DNA from: Pseudomonadota bacterium
GTDB lineage: Bacteria; Pseudomonadota; Gammaproteobacteria; Xanthomonadales; Xanthomonadaceae
Direction: 5' to 3'
Assembly (NCBI GenBank): GCA_023390905.1
Contig: JAEWBY010000079.1
Coordinates: 1-64,000 of the forward strand
DNA length: 64,000 nucleotides
A program made the translations under genes and the position numbers. The notes beneath the pieces were generated by a model. That model saw only the letters and a list, made by a program, of their open reading frames with translations, searched no databases and was not told where the DNA came from. Shown here piece by piece: positions 9,271 through 19,767 of this stretch. Numbering within the stretch: the stretch's first letter is position 1; each line of letters opens with the position of its first letter.

Positions 9271-9603
9271 TCAGCGAATCGCCGGCTTGGGCCCGATCTC
9301 GTTGGCGCTGGCGCGGTTGGCCACCACGTCGATCACGCGATCGCGCTCGAAGTACACGGTGAAGGCCGGATAGACCCAGCGATGGATGACCGGCCACTGG
9401 CGCTTTTGTCCGCCGCGCGGATCCAGGCGTTCCTGTGGCGTGCCGAAGCGTTCCTGCACCTGCGCGCTGGTCCAGCCGCGCAGCGGGACGGCCTGGTGGG
9501 CCGTGTCCTGCACGCGTTCGATCAACAACGTATCGCCGGCAAAGGCGGCGGAGCTGGAGCCGGCGAGGGCCAACAGGGCAACTGCAAGAGCGCGACGGAG
9601 CAT
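9271..9603 (-). CDS. Small secreted protein, BamE/SmpA-like repeat (hypothetical)
   Basis: A 110-residue protein with a clear Sec signal peptide (LALAGSSSAAFAG, cleavage near residue 22). The mature part contains GWTSAQVQERFGTPQ, then a VYPAFTVYFERDRVIDVV strand pair. This resembles the small domain of BamE/SmpA-type periplasmic proteins, in which a helix with GxxxxxVxxxxGxP is followed by beta strands. No lipobox Cys is present, so it would be soluble in the periplasm. Function is unknown. Confidence 0.7.
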   Translation of the reverse strand: MLRRALAVALLALAGSSSAAFAGDTLLIERVQDTAHQAVPLRGWTSAQVQERFGTPQERLDPRGGQKRQWPVIHRWVYPAFTVYFERDRVIDVVANRASANEIGPKPAIR

Positions 9604-9657
9604 GGCGTAGGGTCGTCCTGCGGAAGGAGAACGCCGTTATAGCAAAACCGGCAAAAC

Positions 9658-9678
9658 AAAAAACCGCCCGGAGGCGGC
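9658..9678 (-). terminator. Intrinsic terminator of rpmJ
   Basis: Read on the minus strand, GCCGCC, loop TCCG, GGCGGT is followed by a run of T. It lies about 55 bases downstream of the rpmJ stop and upstream of the next minus-strand gene. Confidence 0.75.
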
Positions 9679-9732
9679 TTTCTGGAGTTGCGTACCGCAG
9701 GCCCATGCCCGAAGGCATGACCACGGCCGGTT

Positions 9733-9858
9733 TCAGCGCTGGCGCGCCTTGAAACGCGGATTCGACTTGCAAATCACGAAGACCTTGCCGCGGCGGCGGA
9801 CGACCTTGCAGTCGCGGTGACGGGCCTTCGCCGACTTCAGTGAGGACAGGACCTTCAT
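9733..9858 (-). CDS. rpmJ: Ribosomal protein L36, two-cysteine (YkgO-like) type
   Basis: A 41-residue basic protein ([20 protein letters not shown] at the start, FKARQR at the end) that belongs to the large ribosomal subunit. Only Cys17 and Cys30 are present, so the four-ligand zinc site of classical L36 is missing; this is the zinc-independent form. Xanthomonads are known to carry this form. It has its own strong promoter upstream and a terminator downstream, and so is a single-gene unit. Confidence 0.93.
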   Translation of the reverse strand: MKVLSSLKSAKARHRDCKVVRRRGKVFVICKSNPRFKARQR

Positions 9859-9902
9859 GTGGAAAACCTCGGCGTATTGATATGGGCGAAACGAAGCCCG
9901 CT

Positions 9903-9931
9903 ATTCTACGTGCAATTCTCCAGCGTATCAA
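9903..9931 (-). promoter_or_regulatory. Sigma-70 promoter for rpmJ
   Basis: Minus-strand -35 TTGATA (9926-9931) and -10 TAGAAT (9903-9908) are separated by exactly 17 bases. Transcription would start near 9896, about 38 bases before the rpmJ start. This is one of the closest consensus promoters in the window. Confidence 0.8.
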
Positions 9932-10017
9932 GTGGTTGCCTGCACCGCAGGTCGCGTGCTGGCGGGACGCCCTCCGGCTCCCGGCATAATGAGGGTGAAT
10001 TCCCACAGGACCGCCCC

Positions 10018-10686
10018 ATGACCGACGCCAGCCCCGTGCTCACCATCGATGGCCCTTCCGGTGCCGGCAAGGGAACGGTCAGCCGCATCGTGGCCGAGCG
10101 GCTGGGCTGGCATTACCTGGATTCGGGCGCCCTCTACCGTGCCGTCGGCGTGGCGGCGAGCTGGGCGGATCTCGACGTTTCGGACCCGGCCGCGCTGGTG
10201 CGCTGCACCTTCGACACCACCATCGAGTTCAGCGAGGGGGCGCAGGGCCTGCGGGTGATAGTGGACGGCGTGGATGCGACCGACGAGCTCCGGCTGGAAA
10301 CCACCGGCGCGCTGGCCTCGGCCATCGCGGCGATCCCCGAGGTGCGCTCGGCGCTGAAGGAACGCCAGCGGGCGTTCCGGCGCGCGCCGGGGCTGGTGGC
10401 CGACGGCCGCGACATGGGCACGGTTATCTTCCCGGACGCTCCCTACAATGTATTTCTCACGGCCAGTGCCGAGGAACGGGCGGGAAGGCGGTATAAGCAG
10501 TTGAAAGACAAAGGGGTTTCGGTTACCTTAGATGGTCTGCTGCGCGAGATTCTCGCCCGCGACGCCCGTGACGCCCAGCGCACGGTGGCGCCGTTGCGGC
10601 CGGCCGACGACGCCGTCCTCATCGACACCACCGGCCTGGACATCGAAGCCGTCGTCGAGCGCGTGCTGGCCATCGCGAAACGCTGA
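10018..10686 (+). CDS. cmk: Cytidylate kinase
   Basis: A 222-residue P-loop kinase phosphorylating CMP and dCMP with ATP. The Walker A motif is GPSGAGKG (residues 12-19), followed by [12 protein letters not shown] and [13 protein letters not shown], all typical of Cmk. The start at 10018 follows an AGGA ribosome-binding site; an upstream in-frame extension lacks family similarity. A CATAAT -10-like box lies at 9985-9990 with a poor -35. It precedes rpsA, the usual proteobacterial order. Confidence 0.96.
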   Translation: MTDASPVLTIDGPSGAGKGTVSRIVAERLGWHYLDSGALYRAVGVAASWADLDVSDPAALVRCTFDTTIEFSEGAQGLRVIVDGVDATDELRLETTGALASAIAAIPEVRSALKERQRAFRRAPGLVADGRDMGTVIFPDAPYNVFLTASAEERAGRRYKQLKDKGVSVTLDGLLREILARDARDAQRTVAPLRPADDAVLIDTTGLDIEAVVERVLAIAKR

Positions 10687-10772
10687 TCTCCGGCGTCCGC
10701 CTCGACCGCATCACACAGCAGTACACCGTCCCGTCCGTGGCATTGGCGCTGCGGGCGGTATTTCCACTTCCA

Positions 10773-10842
10773 ACACACGGCACTCGCGTGCCGAAAGGGT
10801 GGACAGGGGAGCGTCGCGTGCGGCGAACACCTGTCCGTGTGT
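10773..10842 (+). promoter_or_regulatory. Structured rpsA 5' leader (three-way junction), candidate S1 autoregulatory element
   Basis: Three nested perfect stems lie just before rpsA. An outer stem ACACAC/GTGTGT (10773-10778 with 10837-10842) encloses GGCAC/GTGCC (10779-10783 with 10788-10792, loop TCGC) and GGACAGG/CCTGTCC (10801-10807 with 10830-10836). The last one contains a further TCGC/GCGA hairpin (10814-10826). The start codon follows 18 bases later without a strong Shine-Dalgarno sequence. Escherichia coli rpsA is known to have a folded, SD-poor leader through which S1 represses its own translation; an equivalent role here is inference. Confidence 0.6.
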
Positions 10843-10860
10843 CCAACTGAGTAATCAACA

Positions 10861-12552
10861 ATGACCGAATCATTTGCCGAACTGTTTGAACAGAGCCAGA
10901 CCCAACTGGCCAAGCTGAAGCCGGGCGCGATCGTCACCGGCGTCGTCGTGGAAGTCCGCAACGACGTGGTGGTGATCAACGCCGGCCTGAAGTCCGAAGG
11001 CATCGTGCCGATCGAACAGTTCCGGAACGACGCCGGCGAAATCGATGTGGGCGTAGGCGACGAAGTGAAGGTGGCCCTGGACTCGATCGAAAACGGCTTT
11101 GGCGAAACCGTCCTCTCGCGCGAGAAGGCCAAGCGCGCCATGGTGTGGGACGAGCTGGAGCAGGCGCTGGAGAAGAACGAAACCATCACCGGCCGCATCA
11201 GCGGCAAGGTCAAGGGTGGTTTCACCGTCGACATCAAGGATGTCCGCGCATTCCTGCCGGGCTCGCTGGTCGACGTGCGCCCCGTGCGCGACCCGGGCTA
11301 CCTGGAAGGCAAGGAGCTGGAGTTCAAGCTCATCAAGCTGGATCGCAAGCGCAACAATGTGGTCGTCTCCCGCCGCGCGGTGGTCGAGAGCGAGCATTCG
11401 GAAGAGCGCGAGCAGCTGATGGACAAGCTGCAGGAAGGCGTGGTCCTGAAGGGTGTGGTCAAGAACCTCACCGACTACGGCGCGTTCGTCGACCTCGGCG
11501 GCATCGATGGCCTGCTGCACATCACCGACATGGCCTGGAAGCGCGTGCGTCATCCGTCCGAAGTGGTCGAAGTCGGCCAGGAACTGGACGTCCGCGTGCT
11601 CAAGTACGATCGCGAGCGCAACCGTGTTTCGCTGGGCCTGAAGCAGCTGGGCGAAGATCCGTGGGACAACATCGCCCGCCGTTACCCGGCCAACAGCCGC
11701 GTGTTCGGCAAGGTCTCCAACGTCACCGATTACGGCGCGTTCGTCGAAATCGAGCCGGGCGTGGAAGGCCTGGTCCATGTGTCCGAGATGGACTGGACCA
11801 ACAAGAACGTCAACCCGTCCAAGGTCGTGCAGGTCGGTGACGAAGTCGAAGTGATGGTGCTGGACGTGGATGAAGAGCGCCGCCGCATCTCGCTGGGCAT
11901 GAAGCAGGTCGCCGCCAATCCGTGGGAAACCTTCGCCGCCACCCACAAGAAGAACGACAAGGTGTCCGGTCAGATCAAGTCGATCACCGACTTCGGCATC
12001 TTCATCGGTCTGGACGGTGGCATCGACGGTCTGGTGCATCTGTCGGACATCAGCTGGAACACCACCGGCGAAGACATCGTGCGCAACTTCAAGAAGGGCG
12101 ACACGCTGGAAGCCGTGGTGCTGGCCGTCGATCCGGAACGCGAGCGCATCAGCCTGGGCGTCAAGCAGCTGGAGCAGGATCCGTTCGGCCAGTACATGGC
12201 CTCGCATCCGAAGGGCTCGAAGGTCGAAGGCGTGGTCAAGGAAGTCGATGCCAAGGGCGCGACGATCGAACTGGCCGACGGCATCGAGGGTTATGTGTCG
12301 GCCCGCGACGTCGCCAACGAGCGCGTGGACGATGCCAGCCAGCATCTGAAGGTCGGCGACAAGGTCGAAGCCAAGTTCATCGGCATGGACCGCAAGGGCC
12401 GCACGCTGCAGCTGTCGATCAAGGCCAAGGACGAGGCGGAAACCGCCGAAGCGCTGGCCGAGTACAACAAGACCGCGGCCGAAGCCGCTGCCGGCACCAC
12501 CAGCCTGGGCGCGCTGCTGCGTGCACAGCTGGATGGCGGCAAGTCCGAGTAA
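10861..12552 (+). CDS. rpsA: 30S ribosomal protein S1
   Basis: A 563-residue protein made of six S1 RNA-binding repeats, close to the 557 residues of the E. coli protein. Repeats 3-6 are easily seen from recurring [18 protein letters not shown] strands followed by GLVHxSD and RISLG segments. S1 sits on the small subunit and unwinds mRNA during initiation, especially on mRNAs without good Shine-Dalgarno sequences. Gene order cmk-rpsA-ihfB is conserved in proteobacteria. Translation initiation itself uses no clear Shine-Dalgarno sequence. Confidence 0.98.
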   Translation: MTESFAELFEQSQTQLAKLKPGAIVTGVVVEVRNDVVVINAGLKSEGIVPIEQFRNDAGEIDVGVGDEVKVALDSIENGFGETVLSREKAKRAMVWDELEQALEKNETITGRISGKVKGGFTVDIKDVRAFLPGSLVDVRPVRDPGYLEGKELEFKLIKLDRKRNNVVVSRRAVVESEHSEEREQLMDKLQEGVVLKGVVKNLTDYGAFVDLGGIDGLLHITDMAWKRVRHPSEVVEVGQELDVRVLKYDRERNRVSLGLKQLGEDPWDNIARRYPANSRVFGKVSNVTDYGAFVEIEPGVEGLVHVSEMDWTNKNVNPSKVVQVGDEVEVMVLDVDEERRRISLGMKQVAANPWETFAATHKKNDKVSGQIKSITDFGIFIGLDGGIDGLVHLSDISWNTTGEDIVRNFKKGDTLEAVVLAVDPERERISLGVKQLEQDPFGQYMASHPKGSKVEGVVKEVDAKGATIELADGIEGYVSARDVANERVDDASQHLKVGDKVEAKFIGMDRKGRTLQLSIKAKDEAETAEALAEYNKTAAEAAAGTTSLGALLRAQLDGGKSE

Positions 12553-12578
12553 GACGTACCCGCTGTAACTTCTTCCTG

Positions 12579-12606
12579 CCGGTCCGGGTTTTCGAACCCG
12601 GACCGG
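12579..12606 (+). terminator. UUCG-capped 12-bp hairpin between rpsA and ihfB
   Basis: A perfect 12-bp stem (CCGGTCCGGGTT / AACCCGGACCGG) closes a TTCG tetraloop. There is no T-tract after it, so it may be a Rho-independent stop of low efficiency or a stability element that partly separates rpsA from ihfB expression. Confidence 0.5.
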
Positions 12607-12636
12607 TCAGGGCTGTACCCGCCTGATGCCGACGCG

Positions 12637-12942
12637 ATGACCAAATCCGAACTCATCGAAATCCTGACCCGACGCCAGCCTCATCTGAAGGCGGAGGACG
12701 TTGATCTCGCGGTCAAGGCATTGCTCGAAATGATGGCCGGTGCACTGGCCGAAGGCGATCGCATCGAGATTCGCGGGTTCGGCAGTTTCTCCCTGCATTA
12801 CCGTCCCCCGCGCATGGGCCGCAATCCCAAGACCGGTGACTCGGTCGCGTTGCCGGCCAAGCACGTGCCGCATTTCAAGCCCGGCAAGGAGCTGCGCGAA
12901 CGCGTCAGCACCGTCACGCCGCTGGAAGAAAACGTCGACTGA
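12637..12942 (+). CDS. ihfB: Integration host factor subunit beta
   Basis: A 101-residue DNA-bending protein of the HU/IHF family. The start [10 protein letters not shown], the [12 protein letters not shown] core and the DNA-intercalating beta-arm [10 protein letters not shown] identify the beta subunit, which pairs with IhfA to bend DNA about 160 degrees. Position directly after rpsA is typical for ihfB. Confidence 0.96.
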   Translation: MTKSELIEILTRRQPHLKAEDVDLAVKALLEMMAGALAEGDRIEIRGFGSFSLHYRPPRMGRNPKTGDSVALPAKHVPHFKPGKELRERVSTVTPLEENVD

Positions 12943-13029
12943 TCATTGCCGCGCGCGTGTCGCGGTGCCCATCATGGGCTGGCTCGGCTAAGCTAGACGC
13001 TCGCACCGCATGGAGCCTGGAGCCGACCG

Positions 13030-13317
13030 ATGAACACCCTACGCCTGCTCATCGCCCTGTTGTTTCTTGCCGCCGGACTGGTCATCGGCGTGCTCAATAC
13101 CCAGCCCATCGTGCTGAAGCTGCTGTTCACCGATATCCCCACCTCTTCGGGTGTGGCAATCATCCTGTCGCTGTTGTCCGGCGTGCTGATCGGCGGATTG
13201 ATCGTGATGGCGACGATGGTGCTGCCTCTGTACGCGAAGCTGCGCAAGGCCAATCGCCCGGCCGTCGCGCCCGCGTCCGCGCCTCCCGTGACGCCGCCTG
13301 GCTCGACCGGACTCTGA
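13030..13317 (+). CDS. lapA: LapA-domain (DUF1049) inner-membrane protein
   Basis: A 95-residue protein with two transmembrane helices (about residues 3-20 and 42-65) and a Pro/Ala-rich cytosolic tail. The VLNTQPIVLKLLF loop between the helices is typical of LapA. LapA works with LapB in lipopolysaccharide assembly and in control of LpxC turnover. The lapB start lies three bases downstream, so the two are translationally coupled. Confidence 0.88.
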   Translation: MNTLRLLIALLFLAAGLVIGVLNTQPIVLKLLFTDIPTSSGVAIILSLLSGVLIGGLIVMATMVLPLYAKLRKANRPAVAPASAPPVTPPGSTGL

Positions 13318-13320
13318 TCG

Positions 13321-14499
13321 ATGGAATTCCTCAACGAGTGGTTCTGGTTCTTCCTGTTCCTGCCGCTGGCCGCCCTGAGCGGGTGGATCATCGGCCGTCG
13401 CGGTGGTCAGCGTCATGGCGACACCCAGGTCAGCCGGCTTTCCAGCACGTATTTCCGCGGCCTGAACTACCTGCTCAACGAACAGCCGGACAAGGCCATC
13501 GAACTGTTCCTGCACATCGCCGAACTGGACAAGGAAACCTTTGAGACGCAGGTGGCGCTGGGCCATCTGTTCCGCCGTCGCGGCGAAGTCGATCGCGCGA
13601 TCCGCCTGCATCAGGGGCTGGTGCAGCGCGCCGATCTCAATGATCAGCAGAAGGTGCAGGCGCTGCTCGCGCTCGGCGAGGATTACATGCGATCAGGGCT
13701 GCTCGATCGCGCGGAGACGGTCTTCACCGATCTGGCGCGCATCGATCAACGCGCGCCGCAGGCATTGAAGCACCTCATCGGCATCTACCAGGCCGAGCGC
13801 GATTGGGAAAAGGCCATCGACAACGCGATGCGCTACGAGGAAGTCACCGGCGAGCCGATGGGCAAGCTGGTCGCCCAGTTCGAATGCGAACTGGCCGAGC
13901 GCCATCGCACGGCCAATGACCTGGACGCCGCGCGCGCCGCGATCGCACGTGCCTATCAGGCCGACGCCGGCTGCGTGCGCGCGGGCATCCTCGAGGGCCG
14001 TCTGGAGTCCGATGCGGGCAATGCGGAAGCGGCGGTGCGGGCGTTCGAACGCGCGGCCCGCCACGATCCGGATTATCTGCCCGAAGTACTGCCCGGCCTG
14101 CTGGCCGGCTACGACAAGGTCGGCGATCTCTCCGGCGCGCGCGCCTTCCTTTCCGAAATGAGCGAGCACTATCGCGGCATCGCGCCCGTGCTGGCGCTGA
14201 CCAAGCTGGTCGAAGGACAGGATGGCGTGGCCGCCGCGCGCGCGTATCTGGCGCGCCAGTTGAAGGACCGACCCTCGGTCCGCGGCGAAGCGGCGCTGAT
14301 CGATTTGACGTTGGCCGAGGGCGCTGATCCCGCGGCGACCCTGCAGGATCTCAAGCACATCACCGACCAGTTGCTGGTGCGCAATCCCAGCTACCGTTGC
14401 ACGCGCTGCGGGTTCGGCGCGCGCACGCATCATTGGCAATGCCCCAGTTGCAAGGAATGGGGCACCATCAAGCCGCTGCTGAATTACGCGGTGGTGTGA
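13321..14499 (+). CDS. lapB: Lipopolysaccharide assembly protein LapB
   Basis: A 392-residue protein with an N-terminal membrane helix, a series of tetratricopeptide repeats and a C-terminal rubredoxin-like metal knuckle (CTRCGF...CPSC, about residues 360-380). In E. coli LapB (YciM) recruits FtsH to degrade LpxC and couples lipid A synthesis to LPS export; the knuckle is required. Its stop codon overlaps the start of the next gene by one base. Confidence 0.95.
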   Translation: MEFLNEWFWFFLFLPLAALSGWIIGRRGGQRHGDTQVSRLSSTYFRGLNYLLNEQPDKAIELFLHIAELDKETFETQVALGHLFRRRGEVDRAIRLHQGLVQRADLNDQQKVQALLALGEDYMRSGLLDRAETVFTDLARIDQRAPQALKHLIGIYQAERDWEKAIDNAMRYEEVTGEPMGKLVAQFECELAERHRTANDLDAARAAIARAYQADAGCVRAGILEGRLESDAGNAEAAVRAFERAARHDPDYLPEVLPGLLAGYDKVGDLSGARAFLSEMSEHYRGIAPVLALTKLVEGQDGVAAARAYLARQLKDRPSVRGEAALIDLTLAEGADPAATLQDLKHITDQLLVRNPSYRCTRCGFGARTHHWQCPSCKEWGTIKPLLNYAVV

Positions 14500-15461
14500 T
14501 GGGGACAATCGTCCCCTGGCTGTGGCTGCACTTCTGTGTGGCCGCGGTCGGAACCTGGCTTGCGCGTCGCTACGCCATCGCGCGACAACTCGTGGACGAG
14601 CCGGGCGAGCGCCGCAGTCATGCAGTTGCCACTCCCCGGGGTGGCGGCATCGCGATCGTGGCGGCGCTGTTGCTCGCCGCGCTCTGGCTGGCCGCGCGAT
14701 CGCCGGCGCAGGCCGCACCGTTGTCGTCCTTCGCCGTGGGCCTGCTGCTCGTGGCCGGCATCGGCTGGTGGGACGATCACCGGCCGCTTTCGCCTTGGAT
14801 GCGACTGTTCGTCCATTTCATCGCCGCCGTGCAGTTTGCGGCGGTGCTGCTATGGCACACGGGATCCTGGCCGACCGCGCTCGTCGCGCTCATCGGCATC
14901 CTGGTGCTGGTCAATGTCTGGAATTTCATGGATGGCATCGACGGGCTGGCGGCGAGCCAGGCCGCCATATCGGCGTTGACGTTCGCGTTCTGGCTGCCGC
15001 CGCCATGGTCGTGGCTGGCGGCCGCGCTGTTCGCCGGAGCCTGCGGTTTCCTGCCATTCAATTTTCCGCGTGCCCGGATTTTCCTCGGCGATGTGGGCAG
15101 TGGGGCACTGGGTTTCGCACTGGGCGCGCTGCTGGCGATGTCGACGGAGAGCCTGCAGAAGTCGATGCTCATGCTGCTGCCGATGGCGGCATTCCTCGTC
15201 GACGCGTCCTTCACATTGTCTTCGCGCATGCTCACCGGTGAGCGCTGGTGGACGCCCCACGTCAGCCATGTCTATCAGCGCGCCGCGCGGCGTTTCGGGC
15301 ATACTCGTGTGACGAATGCGTACCTCGCTCTCAGCGGGGTTACGCTTTTGTTAATCTGGTTCGTGTGTAATGTCGAAGCTCGTGCTGTGCCGTGGGTGGC
15401 AGCCGGGTGGTACGCATGGGCACTTGCGTTGTGGGGATGGGCACGCAGGCAGTTGAAGTAA
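14499..15461 (+). CDS. WecA/MraY-family polyprenyl-phosphate glycosyltransferase
   Basis: A 320-residue membrane protein with about ten helices. The aspartate motifs of the family are present: GWWDDHRPL, NVWNFMDGIDGLA and FLGDVGSGALG, with a C-terminal HVSHVYQRAARR that positions the nucleotide sugar. It would transfer a sugar-1-phosphate from UDP-sugar to undecaprenyl phosphate to start O-antigen or other surface polysaccharide. The exact sugar is not predictable; N-acetylglucosamine or a dideoxy amino sugar made by the next enzyme are both possible. The ATG overlaps the lapB stop. Confidence 0.88.
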   Translation: MGTIVPWLWLHFCVAAVGTWLARRYAIARQLVDEPGERRSHAVATPRGGGIAIVAALLLAALWLAARSPAQAAPLSSFAVGLLLVAGIGWWDDHRPLSPWMRLFVHFIAAVQFAAVLLWHTGSWPTALVALIGILVLVNVWNFMDGIDGLAASQAAISALTFAFWLPPPWSWLAAALFAGACGFLPFNFPRARIFLGDVGSGALGFALGALLAMSTESLQKSMLMLLPMAAFLVDASFTLSSRMLTGERWWTPHVSHVYQRAARRFGHTRVTNAYLALSGVTLLLIWFVCNVEARAVPWVAAGWYAWALALWGWARRQLK

Positions 15462-15480
15462 ACGGCAGGGAGCAAAGCAA

Positions 15481-17393
15481 ATGGGTTCTTGGCGGGACAG
15501 AGTGGCTGCCGCGATGCCGCGCCTGCTGATCGTGGCGCACGATCTGGTCATGGTGTGGCTGTGCTGGCAATTGCTGCACTTCGTGCGCTACGCGATGCTG
15601 CCGCAATCGCCGAGCTATCCGCTCTGGTCCAGCGAAATCGCCATCGTCATTGCCGGCCAGGGCCTGGTGTTCTGGTGGATGGGGTTGTATCGGGGGCTGT
15701 GGAGATTCGCCAGCCTTCCGGATCTCTGGAACATCGTCAAAGCCTGTGCGCTCGGCTTCATCGCGATCATGGTGGGGCTGTTCTTCTACAACCGTTTCGG
15801 CGAACTGCCACGCACCGTGCTGGCGTTCTATCCGTTCGCACTGGTCGCATTCCTCGGCCTGCCGCGCCTGTTGTACCGGGCGTGGAAGGATGCGCAGGCC
15901 CATCGCGCCCATGAAAATTCCTCCCGCGTCATCATTCTCGGCGCCGGCCGGGCCGGTGAGGCGCTGGTGCGTGAGCTCCGCCGCACTGGCGTCTACTCGC
16001 CGGTCGCCTTTCTCGATGATGCCAGCGGGCTGCAGGGCGCCAAACTGATGGGCGTACCGGTGCTCGGGCGTCTGTCTGATGCGGCGGCGATCGCCCGAGA
16101 AACCGGCGCCAAGATGCTGGTCATCGCGATGCCATCGCTGGATGCACCCAGCATGCAGCGCGTCGTCGCGATCTGCGAGAGCACGGGGCTGCCGTTCCGC
16201 ATGGTGCCCCGCCTGGTCAACGTGCTGGAAGGCCATGCCATGCCCGGCGATCTCAAGGAGGTCGCCATCGAGGACCTGCTGGGCCGCAAGTCGGTCACGC
16301 CGGACTGGAAACTCATTCGTGGCTGGCTCGGTGGCCGTACCGTGATGGTGACCGGTGCGGGCGGGTCCATCGGTTCGGAACTGTGCCGCCAGTGCGCCCG
16401 TCATGGCGCCCGCCAACTGGTGCTGCTGGAGATCGACGAGCTCGCGCTGCTGACCATCCAGGCCGAACTCAAGCGCACCTTCCCCGAACTCAACGTCATC
16501 GCCATTCTCGGAAACTGCGGGGACCCGGCGGTCATGCGCCATGCACTGTCCCGCGCCGAGCCCGACGCGGTCTTCCATGCCGCAGCCTACAAGCAGGTGC
16601 CGCTGCTGGAAGAGCATCTGCGCGAAGCGGTCGGAAACAACGTGCTCGCGACCGAGACCGTGGCCCGTTCCTGCCGCGACGCCGATGTGGCGACCGTGGT
16701 GCTGATTTCCACCGACAAGGCAGTGGATCCGGTCAACGTGCTGGGCGCGACCAAGCGCCTCGCCGAAATGACCTGTCAGGCGCTGGATCGCGGTAGCCCG
16801 GAAAGCACGCGCTTTGTCACCGTGCGCTTCGGCAACGTGCTGGACTCGGCAGGCAGCGTGGTGCCGTTGTTCCGCGAACAGATCCGCAAGGGCGGCCCGG
16901 TGACGGTCACCGATCCGGAAGTCACCCGCTACTTCATGACCATCCCGGAAGCGAGCCAGCTCATCCTGCAGGCGGCGGCGGGTGCGGCGCACGCGTCCAT
17001 CTACACGCTGGACATGGGCGAACCGGTGCCGATCCGGTTGCTGGCCGAGCAGATGATCCGCCTGGCCGGCAAGCAGCCGGGACGGGACATCGCCATCGTC
17101 TACACCGGCCTGCGTCCGGGCGAGAAGCTGCACGAGAATCTTTTCTACGCCGATGAAAACTACCGGCCGACCTCGCATTCCAAGATCATGCAGGCCGAAG
17201 CGCGCGATGTATCGGTGGATTTCCTCGAGATGGCACTGCAACGGTTGCGCGCCGCGCACGCGCGCTTCGATGAAGAGGAAATGCAGGAGCTCCTGCGGAT
17301 CGCCGTTCCCGAATTCATCCCATTGCAACGCGGCGTTGAACCTGTCTCGGCTAACATCGTGGCCTTCCCCGCTCGTGAGGCACGCAGGATCAG

Positions 17394-17397
<4 letters not shown>
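15481..17397 (+). CDS. Nucleotide-sugar 4,6-dehydratase, FlaA1/WbpM/CapD type
   Basis: A 638-residue two-part protein. Residues 1-130 hold four membrane helices, 145-270 form a first Rossmann domain (ILGAGRAGEALV), and 285-600 form the catalytic extended SDR domain (VTGAGGSIGSEL). Enzymes of this type dehydrate UDP-GlcNAc to a 4-keto-6-deoxy sugar for surface glycans. The active-site segment reads STDKAVDPVNVLGATKR. The residue four before Lys425 is Leu421, whereas WbpM and FlaA1 carry Met there and classical SDRs Tyr. It ends with a four-base overlap into galU. Confidence 0.9.
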
Positions 17398-18293
<896 letters not shown>

Positions 18294-18398
18294 ACCGGTT
18301 GTGACGATGCGGCCGCATCGACTCCTGACGCGGAAGATGGCAGTGATGGGTCGCACGCACGTTCGCGCGCTACCGGAACTTCCGCATCCACGGGATTG

Positions 18399-18424
18399 AA
18401 AAAGGCCGCGAACGCGGCCTTTTT
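18399..18424. terminator. Bidirectional intrinsic terminator between galU and the thiolase gene
   Basis: A perfect 12-bp inverted repeat (AAAAAGGCCGCG / CGCGGCCTTTTT) with a two-base centre lies between convergent genes and ends in T-runs on both strands. Confidence 0.9.
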
Positions 18425-18448
18425 CGTGGGTGGGGGCAATCCTGGCGC

Positions 18449-19654
18449 TTACAGCGCTTCGAAAATGCCCGCCGCTCCCATGCCCGTGCCGATGCACATG
18501 GTCACCATGCCGTACTTCTGCTGGCGACGGCGCAGACCATGGACAATCGTGGCCGTGCGCACCGCGCCGGTGGCGCCAAGCGGGTGGCCCAACGCGATGG
18601 CGCCGCCGAGTGGATTGACCTTGGAGGGATCCAGTTCGCTGTCGCGGATGACGGCCAGCGCCTGCGCGGCGAAAGCTTCATTCAGTTCGATCCAGTCCAG
18701 TTGATCCTTGGTCAGGCCAGCCTGCCTGAGCGCCTTCGGAATGGCGGCGATCGGTCCAATGCCCATCACTTCCGGGCGTACGCCGGCCACCGAGAAACTG
18801 ACGAAACGTGCCAGCGGGGTGAGCCCGTAATCCTTGATCGCCTGTTCGGACGCCAGCAGCACCGCGCCGGCGCCATCGCTCATCTGCGAGGAATTGCCGG
18901 CCGTGACCGTGCCGCCGAACTGCCCATTGCGGAACACCGGGCGCAGTTTGCCGAGCCCTTCCAGCGACGTATCGGTACGCGGACCTTCGTCATTCTCGAC
19001 GAGCAGCTTGCGCAAGCGGATGGCATTGCCGGCCAGATCCGGCTGATGCGAGAGCACTTCATACGGAGAAATTTCCTGCCTGAATTCGCCGGCGGCGATC
19101 GCGGCCAGGGCCTTCTGGTGCGAGGCGAGGGCGAAGGCATCCTGTTCTTCGCGGGACACCTTCCATTCCTCGGCCACCTTTTCGGCCGTGATGCCCATGC
19201 CGTAGGCGATCGCTACGTGATCATCCTTGAACACTGAAGGCGACAGCGCGACCTTGTTGCCCATCATCGGCACCATCGACATCGACTCGGTGCCGCCGGC
19301 GAGCATCAGATCGGCGTTGCCTAGACGAATCTGATCGGCCGCCAGCGCCACAGCCTGCAGGCCCGAGGAGCAGAAGCGATTGATCGTCTGCGCGGCGATG
19401 GTATTGGGCAGGCCGGCCAGCAGCACGCCGATGCGCGCCACGTTCATGCCTTGCTCGCCTTCGGGCATGGCGCAACCGATGATCGCATCGTCGATGCGAT
19501 TGACGTCGACGCCCGGCGCCTGCGCGATCACGGACTTCAGCACGTGCGCGAGCATGTCGTCGGGACGGGTGTTGCGGAACACGCCTTTGGGCGCCTTGCC
19601 GACCGGAGTACGGGTGGCGGCGACGATGTAGGCGTCTTGAATCTGCTTGGTCAT
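18449..19654 (-). CDS. Acetyl-CoA C-acyltransferase (thiolase)
   Basis: A 401-residue thiolase catalysing the last step of fatty-acid beta-oxidation. The nucleophile is Cys95 in [11 protein letters not shown], the second motif is [17 protein letters not shown], and the C-terminal acid/base motif is [15 protein letters not shown]. The start follows a GGGAGA ribosome-binding site; an upstream in-frame extension runs into repeat sequence and is rejected. It is the last gene of a regulator-FadN-thiolase operon, the arrangement seen in FadN/FadA-type systems. Confidence 0.95.
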   Translation of the reverse strand: MTKQIQDAYIVAATRTPVGKAPKGVFRNTRPDDMLAHVLKSVIAQAPGVDVNRIDDAIIGCAMPEGEQGMNVARIGVLLAGLPNTIAAQTINRFCSSGLQAVALAADQIRLGNADLMLAGGTESMSMVPMMGNKVALSPSVFKDDHVAIAYGMGITAEKVAEEWKVSREEQDAFALASHQKALAAIAAGEFRQEISPYEVLSHQPDLAGNAIRLRKLLVENDEGPRTDTSLEGLGKLRPVFRNGQFGGTVTAGNSSQMSDGAGAVLLASEQAIKDYGLTPLARFVSFSVAGVRPEVMGIGPIAAIPKALRQAGLTKDQLDWIELNEAFAAQALAVIRDSELDPSKVNPLGGAIALGHPLGATGAVRTATIVHGLRRRQQKYGMVTMCIGTGMGAAGIFEAL

Positions 19655-19680
19655 TGTCTGGTTCTCCCTGACAGGGATTT

Positions 19681-19767
19681 GAATTCGGGATTGGGGATTC
19701 GATGAGTCCGGTTGCAACGGGAGCCGGGCTTCGCTTCGACGAATCCCGAGGCCCGTTCCCGAATCTC
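19681..19767. repeat. Inverted pair of dispersed GGGATTCG-type repeats
   Basis: Two copies of an ATTCGGGATT...GGGATTCG-like unit stand in opposite orientation, at 19681-19701 and 19740-19767, around the intergenic gap between the FadN-type gene and the thiolase gene. The second copy overlaps the end of the upstream coding region. Paired, they could form a long imperfect hairpin in the mRNA. Similar short repeats are common between genes in xanthomonads. Confidence 0.65.

Noticed and set aside
6579..9362. A 927-codon plus-strand frame across three minus-strand genes
   Set aside because: It crosses gene boundaries and the intergenic gap, which no real gene of this type would do, and the minus-strand genes all have recognisable motifs.
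10870..12345. A 491-codon frame antisense to rpsA
   Set aside because: A shadow of six regular S1 repeats, visible as repeated His/Val/Asp patterns without a fold.
15340..17328. A 662-codon frame antisense to the sugar dehydratase
   Set aside because: Low-complexity His/Gln/Arg-rich product; the plus strand has clear Rossmann and SDR motifs.
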